NCBI GenBank assembly: GCA_002254385.1
Contig: NJDO01000046.1
Location: forward strand, 1 to 13,041
Length of the DNA stretch: 13,041 bases
Source of the DNA: Thermoplasmatales archaeon ex4484_6
GTDB taxonomy: Archaea; Thermoplasmatota; Penumbrarchaeia; Penumbrarchaeales; Penumbrarchaeaceae
Direction: 5' to 3'
In this document: one piece after another, positions 1-6,103 of the stretch
How positions within the stretch are numbered: the stretch's first letter is position 1
Layout of the letters: each line of letters begins with the position of its first letter
Notes under the pieces: generated by a model
Seen by the model: only the letters and a program-made list of their open reading frames with translations
Database searches by the model: none
What the model was told of the DNA's origin: nothing
Program-made: the position numbers and the translations under genes

Positions 1-1332
1 GGTCTCTTCGAACATTTCAGAAAGATAAGCGAGGGAGAGATGGTGTCGGCCCTGAAACCCCAGTACGTAGACAATATACCCAGGCTCTTCAAGGGCAGGG
101 TCAAAGAGATGCTGGAGAAGGTGGACCCGGCAAGATACGGGGAAATCGCCTCCGAGCTGGAAATAGAGCATATACTCGACAGGACCCTCGACAAGCTGTC
201 GGGGGGGGAGCTGCAGAGGGTCGCCATCGCGGCCACGCTCCTGAAGAATGCCAGCTTCTTCTTCTTCGACGAACCCTCCTCATATCTGGACATACGCCAG
301 AGATTGAAGATATCCCAGCTTATCAAGGACCTGGGGGAGAGAAGGCAGGTCATGGTGGTAGAGCACGACCTTGCCATACTGGATTTCCTTGCGGACAACG
401 TGTCGCTCCTGTACGGGGAACCCGGAGCGTTCGGTGTTGTGGCAAAGCCCATGTCCGTGAAGCAGGCCATCAACGTCTTCCTCGAGGGCTACCTGAGGGT
501 GGAGAACGTCAGGTTCAGGGACAAGCCCGTGGAGTTCTTCGACCACCCCCCGAGAACGGAATGGAGGGGGGGGGAGCTGTTGACGTATGCTGCACTTGAG
601 AAGAACTTCCCCTCCTTTCACTTCAGGTCCGGGGCCGGGGTCATACATACCGGGGAGGTCGTGGGCTGCGTGGGTCCCAACGCAACGGGAAAGTCCACCT
701 TCGTCAGGATGCTTGCCGGAGAGCTCGCGCCCGACAACGGCTTCGTGACGGTGGAGGCGGAGATATCCTACAAACCGCAGTACATCAGGCACGATTTCGA
801 GGGATCCGTCAGGGATTACCTCATCGTGGAACTCAAGGAGCACTTCATGTCCGGATTCTTCAAAGCTGAGCTCGAGGGACCCATGGGACTGAAACATCTG
901 TACGACAAGGAGATGTCAAGGCTCTCGGGGGGGGAGCAGCAGAGAGTGGCCGTGGCGAGAGCCCTGGCCCAGGATGCGGACCTCTACCTCCTGGACGAGC
1001 CGTCCGCCTACCTTGACGCAAACCAGAGGATGGAGATAGCCAAGGTGATACGGAGGGTAATAGAGAAGAGGGGGAGATCGGCGCTGATCGTCGACCATGA
1101 CGTCTACTTCATCGACCTTGTGTCGGACACGCTTATGGTCTTCTCCGGAGAGCCCTCTGTCTCCGGAACGGCCGTGGGACCCCTGGACCTCAGGGACGGC
1201 ATGAACAGGTTCCTGTCGGACGTGGGCATCACCTTCCGAAGGGACATGGAGACCAGAAGACCTAGGATAAACAAGCTGTCGTCCCGCCTCGACGAGGAGC
1301 AGAGGAGAAGGGGCGAGTACTACTACGCCTAG
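1..1332 (+). CDS. ABCE1/Rli1 ribosome-recycling ATPase, 5'-truncated by window edge
   Basis: ABCE1 splits post-termination ribosomes into subunits in the cytoplasm, using two nucleotide-binding domains and an N-terminal Fe-S domain. The reading frame is open from base 1, so the ATG at 40 is internal. The first 150 or so residues (Fe-S clusters, first Walker A) lie outside the window. Visible in order: KPQYVD linker; NBD1 signature LSGGELQRVAIAA (196 on); Walker B FFFFDEPSSYLD (256 on); H-loop VEHD (His at 364-366); hinge; NBD2 Walker A GPNATGKST (673-699); signature LSGGEQQRVAVARAL (922 on); Walker B YLLDEPSAYLD; H-loop VDHD. The tail RPRINK followed by LDEEQRRRGEYYYA is the family's C-terminal hallmark. 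NBD2 Walker A carries Ala where GPNGxGK is usual. Both signature motifs are encoded by runs of eight G. The TAG stop overlaps the stop of the convergent gene. The family call is very secure. Confidence 0.97.
   Translation, partial: GLFEHFRKISEGEMVSALKPQYVDNIPRLFKGRVKEMLEKVDPARYGEIASELEIEHILDRTLDKLSGGELQRVAIAATLLKNASFFFFDEPSSYLDIRQRLKISQLIKDLGERRQVMVVEHDLAILDFLADNVSLLYGEPGAFGVVAKPMSVKQAINVFLEGYLRVENVRFRDKPVEFFDHPPRTEWRGGELLTYAALEKNFPSFHFRSGAGVIHTGEVVGCVGPNATGKSTFVRMLAGELAPDNGFVTVEAEISYKPQYIRHDFEGSVRDYLIVELKEHFMSGFFKAELEGPMGLKHLYDKEMSRLSGGEQQRVAVARALAQDADLYLLDEPSAYLDANQRMEIAKVIRRVIEKRGRSALIVDHDVYFIDLVSDTLMVFSGEPSVSGTAVGPLDLRDGMNRFLSDVGITFRRDMETRRPRINKLSSRLDEEQRRRGEYYYA
1329..1332. other. Palindromic CTAG shared by two convergent stop codons
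   Basis: TAG of ABCE1 occupies 1330-1332 and the minus-strand TAG occupies 1331-1329, so the two genes overlap by the four bases CTAG. No terminator can lie between the genes, so each transcript must run into the other's coding sequence. Confidence 0.95.
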
Positions 1333-3032
1333 ACGGAAAGCGCGGACAGGAGATCCGATTCCAGGCCGACGATCGACACCTTGCCGTTGCGCTCGGAAAT
1401 CGTCCTTGCGGCATTCGAGAACGATGTGAGGGCCCGCATAATGCGCAGTCCCTCGATCGTGTCGCATCCCTTCGGATACATCAGCAGGTCCTCGTTCTCC
1501 GTGAAGGAAAGGGCCTCGTTGTATCCCTGGACAAGAGCGTTCCTGTTCCTGTCCATCCACAGGGAGGAGATCACCGAGGCGAGAAATATCACCCTGAACG
1601 GAACGTCCCTTCTTGATATCCTCGATACGACATTGAGGTCCTCCATCATCGCAGAATGCCCGCCCTTGGCAAGGTTGTAATCCAGGAACATGAGGGAGAG
1701 CTGCCTGCCCACCGCCTCTCCCGCAGTTGCCGTGAACAGCCTCCTGGCGGAAAGATATCTGGCCTTGTCGAGTGAAGAGGAGATGAGGGAGAGGTCCTTC
1801 AGGGGAAGGGTCCTTGCAGGACCCTTCTCGTCCGGGTCGAAGAAGGACCAGTCGAAGGCCCTGAACAGGGGGTCCCCATCCCCGGTGAACTCCACATGAT
1901 CGAGCCTGCTGTCAACACCGGCCGGAACAAGCGGGGATCCCTTGAATCTTCTAAGTACCGAGAACCGTTCCCTGATCTCCTTCTGCCTTCTCACGAGAAT
2001 GCTCCTCAGAAGGGAAAGCCCCGAAAGCTCCCCGTACCTCTCCAGTCTGCTCCCCTTTACAACCTTCTGCTTTCTCCCCGCGGGCGGTATGTAGGGAGGC
2101 TCGGAATCTCCGAGCTTGCGGAACAATCCCTTCTTGACCTGCTCGAGATATCCGGAGAGCATTCCCAGATGGGTCCCGACATCCTCCATACCCATCCTCG
2201 CTCTCTCGAAGTTCCTGAGGATATCGGCCGAGGGACCGGACATCCTCACCTTACCCGAGCCGCTCCTTTCCATCAGGAGGGACCCGTGCAGTGAGCCCAG
2301 GGCCCTCCCCAGTCTTCGGGAAACGTTCAACGAGCCAAGGTCCTTCCTGAGGGAAAGATCAAGGATGAAACGCCTCATTGCCTCCCCATCCTTCTCCATC
2401 GAGGAGAGGAGAAGTTCTCCGAGCTCCGAAAGGAACGGGGAGAAACCGGATCTGGTCCCTGCCGGATATCTGACCAGCGAGAGCCAGGGGAGCTCTCTGG
2501 ATTCCATTGACCAGTAACCCATTCCCAGCAGCTTCACACATCCTTTGAACCCCACCGAGTTCAGCCTGGATATCATGTAGATCGGGAGCGGGTCCCTCCA
2601 CGGTCTTTCCGGATATATCAATTCGTAGCGGTCATCCTCCGAGGACAGGCGGATGCGCAGTCCCCCTCCCTCCCTCACGACCCCTATCATGAATTCGGCA
2701 CTGTCCATGGTGACGGGGTCGGACTCGTCGAAACCCGGAAATGTCTGATAGCGAAGGGGGCCCTCTCCTCCCTCCTTCATGAGGGCGATCTGCTTCATCG
2801 AGGATTCGAGCAGCTCCCTTCCGCTGACCCCTGAGATTGGGATCTCTCCATCCGGTGTTAGAACGGTCCACTGGTGTACGGGTCGGCCGGATATCAGCAG
2901 CAGCTTGTGGACCATGTCACCCGTCACCACTTCGTGCAGAACCTCACCCCTGGGTATCTGGACCGGAGCGATGTTTCCCGCGGGAGCTCTTGATTCCCGC
3001 CGGTTCTTCCTCCCCTTGGCTCTGCCCTTCAT
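1329..3032 (-). CDS. Hypothetical protein, possible maltokinase/APH-fold kinase with degenerate active site
   Basis: I do not recognise this gene by a clear signature. It encodes 567 residues from the ATG at 3032, preferred because an AAGGGTG Shine-Dalgarno-like stretch lies about 5 nt upstream; a GTG two codons earlier (3036-3038) is the alternative. The N-terminus is basic (KGRAKGRKNRR); there is no signal peptide or membrane helix. The order of elements parallels maltokinases: an N-lobe-like part; PLPIYMISRLNSVGF, like the family's PDxEvxRFLtxxGF; LGRALGSLHGSLL, like LGRRxAELHxAL; GVDSRLDHVEF at the catalytic-loop position; FDWSFFDP at the metal-binding Asp; LPLKDLSLISSSLDKA, like SPLRDVAGMLRSFDYA; and a C-terminal helical part ending LESDLLSAL. 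The HGD of the catalytic loop is replaced by GVD. The kinase-fold assignment is an inference from motif order. The neighbours (ABCE1, larB) give no functional hint. Confidence 0.85.
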   Translation of the reverse strand: MKGRAKGRKNRRESRAPAGNIAPVQIPRGEVLHEVVTGDMVHKLLLISGRPVHQWTVLTPDGEIPISGVSGRELLESSMKQIALMKEGGEGPLRYQTFPGFDESDPVTMDSAEFMIGVVREGGGLRIRLSSEDDRYELIYPERPWRDPLPIYMISRLNSVGFKGCVKLLGMGYWSMESRELPWLSLVRYPAGTRSGFSPFLSELGELLLSSMEKDGEAMRRFILDLSLRKDLGSLNVSRRLGRALGSLHGSLLMERSGSGKVRMSGPSADILRNFERARMGMEDVGTHLGMLSGYLEQVKKGLFRKLGDSEPPYIPPAGRKQKVVKGSRLERYGELSGLSLLRSILVRRQKEIRERFSVLRRFKGSPLVPAGVDSRLDHVEFTGDGDPLFRAFDWSFFDPDEKGPARTLPLKDLSLISSSLDKARYLSARRLFTATAGEAVGRQLSLMFLDYNLAKGGHSAMMEDLNVVSRISRRDVPFRVIFLASVISSLWMDRNRNALVQGYNEALSFTENEDLLMYPKGCDTIEGLRIMRALTSFSNAARTISERNGKVSIVGLESDLLSALSV

Positions 3033-3038
3033 GACCAC

Positions 3039-3318
3039 ACCCTTGATGCGAGACCCTTGTCGACCAACCCGAATGGGCCCATATGACTAATGACCCTTTC
3101 CATAAAATCGAACAAGAACAAGAAAACATTCCTGTCCGGACTCCCGAATCCCCCCGCGATAATGCATGCCAACGGTTCGAAGCGTTCATAATGAACAGAT
3201 CAACCGGATCCCGGGAGATCGATTATCATGAAGATCGCATGGAGCGGGCTTCAACGGAGCTCACAATCCCGCACGTTCGAGCGCAGGTTTTTTCTAGGAA
3301 GGGACACTTCGGTCGAAT
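3039..3318. promoter_or_regulatory. Divergent intergenic region between the kinase-like gene and larB
   Basis: This 280-bp spacer should hold promoters for both strands. For the minus gene, GATTTTATG (complement of 3101-3109) is TATA-like, predicting a start of transcription near 3078 and a leader of roughly 45 nt. For larB, a T-rich TATA-like stretch TTTTTTCTA lies at 3288-3296, 27 nt before its ATG. A 16-bp near-palindrome, AACGGTTCGAAGCGTT, lies at 3171-3186. AACAAG occurs twice at 3110-3121. Short open frames here look like shadows. No RNA gene is recognised. Confidence 0.5.
3288..3296 (+). promoter_or_regulatory. Weak TATA-like box for larB
   Basis: TTTTTTCTA is centred about 27 nt before the ATG at 3319, the spacing expected for an archaeal promoter giving a leaderless transcript. 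AGGAAGGG follows, about 15 nt from the ATG, which is too far for a usual ribosome-binding site. The box is T-rich rather than a good TATA match, so confidence is low. Confidence 0.3.
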
Positions 3319-4092
3319 ATGGAAGATCTTATCAGGGAGCTCCTTGACGGAAAGAAGAAACCCGAAGAGATCCTTGAGGAGATCGAGAGGAGGATGTACG
3401 GAAGCGGCGAGTTCAATATCGATGCCGGAAGGGATCACAGGACCGGTGTTCCGGAGGTCGTCATAGCCGAGGGCAAGACCGATGAACAACTGAGGGATAT
3501 ATCACTGGAGTTCATCGAAAGGACCGGAAAGGTGATCATATCCCGGTTGAAAGGGGATAGAAAGGATGTTCTGATCACTGCATTAAGCGAAAGGTTCCCC
3601 GACCTCAGGATACAATACGAGGCGCTGCCGGGCTTCCTTTCGGCAAAGAGAAGGGACTGCCCGGAGAGGAGGAACGGCGGCAGGGTTGCAATCATCACTG
3701 CCGGAACATCGGACATACCCGCGGCCATGGAGGCGGAACTCATATCAAGGGAGTCGGGGTGCGAGACGCTCTCATTCCATGATGTGGGGGTGGCCGGGCT
3801 TCACCGGCTGTTCGGACCGTTGAAGAAGATCCGGGAGTGGGGTGCCGATGTCCTGATCGTCGCTGCGGGAAGGGAGGGAGCACTTCCGACACTTGTCTCG
3901 GGACTTGTGAACATTCCCGTCATCGGCCTCCCGGTATCAACGGGATACGGCCTGCACGGAAAGGGGGAGGCCGCCCTCTTTGCCATGCTCCAGTCCTGCT
4001 CTCCCATAGCGGTCGTCAATATAGATGCGGGATTCGTGGCAGGGGCGGTCGCATCGAGGATGGCTTCCAGATGTTCCGGGAGCAGGGAATAG
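3319..4092 (+). CDS. larB: LarB, pyridinium-3,5-biscarboxylic acid mononucleotide synthase
   Basis: LarB carboxylates the nicotinate ring of NaAD and releases AMP, giving the dicarboxylated precursor of the nickel-pincer nucleotide cofactor of lactate racemase and related enzymes. The 257-residue product has the family length. The N-terminal helical part carries GVPEVVIAEGKTDEQ (43-57), the hallmark PEVIxGEGKTxEQ. The C-terminal AIR-carboxylase (PurE)-like domain shows AGTSDIPAAMEAE (128-140), DVGVAGLHRLF (155-165), AAGREGALPTLVSGLVNIPVI (182 on), STGYGLHGKGEAAL (207-220) and SCSPIAVVNIDAGF (226-239). Glu186 and Cys227 match conserved residues; the family Cys is reported to form an adduct with the substrate ring. 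The usual VNIDNGF has Ala in place of Asn. Upstream is a T-rich box 27 nt from the ATG and no well-spaced Shine-Dalgarno, suggesting a leaderless mRNA. LarC and LarE are not in the window. Confidence 0.93.
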   Translation: MEDLIRELLDGKKKPEEILEEIERRMYGSGEFNIDAGRDHRTGVPEVVIAEGKTDEQLRDISLEFIERTGKVIISRLKGDRKDVLITALSERFPDLRIQYEALPGFLSAKRRDCPERRNGGRVAIITAGTSDIPAAMEAELISRESGCETLSFHDVGVAGLHRLFGPLKKIREWGADVLIVAAGREGALPTLVSGLVNIPVIGLPVSTGYGLHGKGEAALFAMLQSCSPIAVVNIDAGFVAGAVASRMASRCSGSRE

Positions 4093-4111
4093 TTCAAGTA
4101 TCTGATGTTGC

Positions 4112-4116
4112 TTATA
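4112..4116 (+). promoter_or_regulatory. TATA-like box for the coiled-coil gene
   Basis: GCTTATAGC, with TTATA at 4112-4116, is centred 30 nt before the ATG at 4144. No Shine-Dalgarno is seen in the last 15 nt (GGCGGGTTTTCAC), so a start of transcription at or just before the ATG is likely. Confidence 0.45.
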
Positions 4117-4143
4117 GCCTCCCCTTCAAGGGCGGGTTTTCAC

Positions 4144-5022
4144 ATGTCCCCCGATGATATACCCAGGGAACTTTTGAACGAGATCTCGAATTCCGAGAAG
4201 AAGCTCTCCAGCCTCTACGAGAGGCGGGACCATTACAACGAGGAGGCAAAGGTCATAAGGGAGATGAGGGACGACCTCCACGGTAAAAGGAAGGCCATCC
4301 TGGAACAGATAGCCGACATACGGAAGAGAAAGGGCGAGCTCCTCGATGAGATGAAGGCCGCAAAGGCCAGAAGGGATATGTACAACGAGAAGGCACGTCT
4401 GATGCGCGGCGGAAGGCCCCGCGACGGAGAAAGGAAGGAGGCCGTTCTCTACGAGGACCTGAACACAATCGAGAGGGACCTGAGGAAGCTGGAGGAGGAG
4501 TACCAGACAAGATCCCACTCCCTGGAGAAGGAGAGGGAGATCGTCAAGTCCATAGAGGAGAAGAGGAGGAAGCTGATCGAGCTGAAGGCGAAGGAGCCCG
4601 AATACAGGGCGGAGCGCATAAAGGCCGAAACCGTGGAGGATGAGATAAAGGAATACAGGGCTCTCGCGGACAGGGAGCACAAGAGGATGCAGGAGATATT
4701 CGGCAAGCTGAAGGAGATAAACGAACAGCTCGATGAGTACAGTCCCATACTGGACCATCTGAGAACCGAGGCCGACAAGAGGCATGAGGAATACATCAAG
4801 GTAAGAAAACAGGCCGATGCATATCACCAGAAGGCGGTCCAGCTCAGGGAAAGGGTCCTGCAGCTCAGGGAAGAAAGGAACAGGCTAAGAAAGGAGGCAA
4901 GGGAAGTGGTGGAGGAGCAGAACAGAAAGGTATCCACGGAGCTGGAGGACGAGGAGAAGCTGGAAGAGGCCGCCGAGAAGGCCGTTGACCTCCTGATAAA
5001 GAAGGGGAAGGTGACCCTTTGA
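4144..5022 (+). CDS. Archaeal coiled-coil protein, COG1340-like
   Basis: The product has 292 residues from the ATG at 4144 (MSPDDIPREL). An in-frame ATG at 4105 would add 13 residues but would place the TATA-like box inside the coding sequence, so 4144 is preferred. Almost the whole protein is a charged coiled coil, rich in Glu, Lys and Arg, with repeated RDxxNEExKxxRExRDxLxxK-like heptads. It has a break near residues 90-100 (RGGRPRDGERK) and a second long coil ending with QLREERNRLRKEAREVVEEQ. A short C-terminal helix (EEAAEKAVDLLIKKGKVTL) ends the protein. Repeat style, length and the RPRDGERKEAV break match the uncharacterised archaeal family COG1340. There is no signal peptide or membrane helix, so it is cytoplasmic. 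Function is unknown; a scaffold or nucleoid/ribosome-associated role would be speculation. It lies 51 nt after larB with its own candidate promoter. Confidence 0.88.
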   Translation: MSPDDIPRELLNEISNSEKKLSSLYERRDHYNEEAKVIREMRDDLHGKRKAILEQIADIRKRKGELLDEMKAAKARRDMYNEKARLMRGGRPRDGERKEAVLYEDLNTIERDLRKLEEEYQTRSHSLEKEREIVKSIEEKRRKLIELKAKEPEYRAERIKAETVEDEIKEYRALADREHKRMQEIFGKLKEINEQLDEYSPILDHLRTEADKRHEEYIKVRKQADAYHQKAVQLRERVLQLREERNRLRKEAREVVEEQNRKVSTELEDEEKLEEAAEKAVDLLIKKGKVTL

Positions 5023-5039
5023 GAGGGGTCAAAATCAAT

Positions 5040-5050
5040 AAGTATAAATA
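5040..5050 (+). promoter_or_regulatory. TATA box for the endonuclease IV-like gene
   Basis: AAGTATAAATA is the best TATA-box match in the window. It predicts a transcription start near 5072 and a leader of about 70 nt, unlike the apparently leaderless neighbours. The leader holds a 12-codon ORF (5084-5122) and a Shine-Dalgarno-like GGGGAGATGAT (5125-5135) 6 nt before the ATG at 5142. Confidence 0.6.
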
Positions 5051-5124
5051 CTGCCGGGTTCAGAGAATAATACCTGTTCGGAAATGACGGAAATCAAGGG
5101 GTGCGTTAAGGTCGAGATATAGAA

Positions 5125-5135
5125 GGGGAGATGAT
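5125..5135 (+). promoter_or_regulatory. Shine-Dalgarno-like site deciding the start at 5142
   Basis: GGGGAGATGAT resembles the anti-16S sequence GGAGGTGAT and ends 6 nt before the ATG. It supports initiation at 5142 and contrasts with neighbours that lack such a site. Confidence 0.6.
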
Positions 5136-5141
5136 AACGAC

Positions 5142-6014
5142 ATGAATATAAGATTCGGTCCAGCAGGGATACCGCTTTCATGCAAGGGAAGGACATTGAA
5201 GGACGGGATCGAGGACATACACGCCCTGCAGCTGGATGCCATGGAGGTACAGCTGCTGAGGCCTCAGAGGGAAATACCCGAGGACCTTGACCTGATAAGG
5301 GAATTGGGGGAGGAACTGGACGTGAAGCTGAGCGTTCACTCCCCGTACTACATGGACCTTCTCGGGGATGAGCACTACGTGGAGAGATCTCTCGAGAACG
5401 TTCTCTGGAGCGCTGAAATATGCAGGGCCCTCTCCGCGGACATACTTGTCATGCAGGTGGGGATGTACCACGAATACAGCAAGGAGGATGCACTCGAGGA
5501 GGCAATAAGGAACGTGAGATGGCTGAGGGACAAGATAAGGAAGAAGGGCATCGACGTGGAACTGGGTATCGAGACCTCCGGCAGACAGAAGGTGTTCGGT
5601 TCCGTGGACGAGGTTCTTGCCATCAACAAACGGGTCCAGAGGACCATTCCGGTCCTCAATTTACCGAACATCCATTCCAGGGAGGGGGGAGCGCTGAGAG
5701 AGGCCCAGGATTTCGAGGACCTCTTCACCAAGGTGAACGATCAGATCAAGACCGGACGTTTCTATTGCCACTTCTCCGGAGTGGAGCATACTGACGGAGA
5801 CAAGATAAGGGCGACCCCCATAAAGAAGGGGGACCTCCGCTTCGATCCTATGGCGGAGATGATGCTCGAACATGACGATTGGGAGTTCCGCCTCATATCG
5901 GAATCACCGCTTCTGGAACATGATGCGGTCTACATGAAGCTCATCCTCGACCGCATACTTCAGCGAAAGATACAGAAGGAGGAAAGGCTGAAGGCCAAGG
6001 AAACGGCCAAATAG
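5142..6014 (+). CDS. Endonuclease IV-like TIM-barrel protein with altered metal site
   Basis: The 290-residue product has the length and fold signature of the Nfo/xylose-isomerase-like TIM-barrel family, which in its canonical form cleaves abasic DNA with three zinc ions. Recognisable segments are FGPAGIPLSCKGRTLKDGI (5-23), LDAMEVQLLR (31-40), LSVHSPYYMDLL (63-74), LGIETSGRQKVFGS (141-154), NLPNIHSREGG (173-183), YCHFSGVEH (208-216) and LISESPLLEHDA (251-262). By motif alignment, His66, Glu144, His210 and Glu254 match metal ligands. The His of the HPG/HAA motif is Gln105, the Asp and His of the DxxH motif are Asn173 and Asn176, and the DxH pair near 220-231 is not evident. The barrel may therefore bind fewer metals or none, or act on something other than abasic DNA. 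The C-terminal Lys/Glu-rich tail is unremarkable. The start is supported by a well-spaced GGGGAGATGAT. Confidence 0.9.
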   Translation: MNIRFGPAGIPLSCKGRTLKDGIEDIHALQLDAMEVQLLRPQREIPEDLDLIRELGEELDVKLSVHSPYYMDLLGDEHYVERSLENVLWSAEICRALSADILVMQVGMYHEYSKEDALEEAIRNVRWLRDKIRKKGIDVELGIETSGRQKVFGSVDEVLAINKRVQRTIPVLNLPNIHSREGGALREAQDFEDLFTKVNDQIKTGRFYCHFSGVEHTDGDKIRATPIKKGDLRFDPMAEMMLEHDDWEFRLISESPLLEHDAVYMKLILDRILQRKIQKEERLKAKETAK

Positions 6015-6033
6015 CTTCGAGCCACTTTCCAAA

Positions 6034-6061
6034 AGATTAAAAACCCTATTAAACCAATAGG
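6034..6061 (+). promoter_or_regulatory. AT-rich promoter region with inverted repeat before the PKD gene
   Basis: AGATTAAAAACC around 6034-6045 is the TATA-like candidate. CCTATT (6045-6050) and AATAGG (6056-6061) form a 6-bp inverted repeat around AAACC, immediately downstream and near the expected transcription start. This may be an operator or a coincidence. The predicted leader is about 30-40 nt. Confidence 0.4.
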
Positions 6062-6103
6062 ACATTCAGTGGGTGAAACCTCCCGGAGATGAAGGTGGAT
6101 ATG

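Noticed and set aside
280..1560. Two minus-strand open frames (280-897 and 916-1560) under ABCE1
   Set aside because: They are antisense to conserved ABCE1 motifs, and the second also runs into the minus-strand kinase-like gene in another frame. Their sequence shows no family motif.
3229..3348. Short plus-strand frame MKIAWSGLQ... before and overlapping larB
   Set aside because: It has no ribosome-binding site, overlaps the larB start in another frame, and its content is Arg/Ser-rich without a motif.
4126..4827. Leu-rich minus-strand open frame resembling a membrane protein
   Set aside because: It is the complement of Glu/Lys-rich coiled-coil codons (GAG and AAG read as CTC and CTT), which gives artificial Leu-rich sequence.
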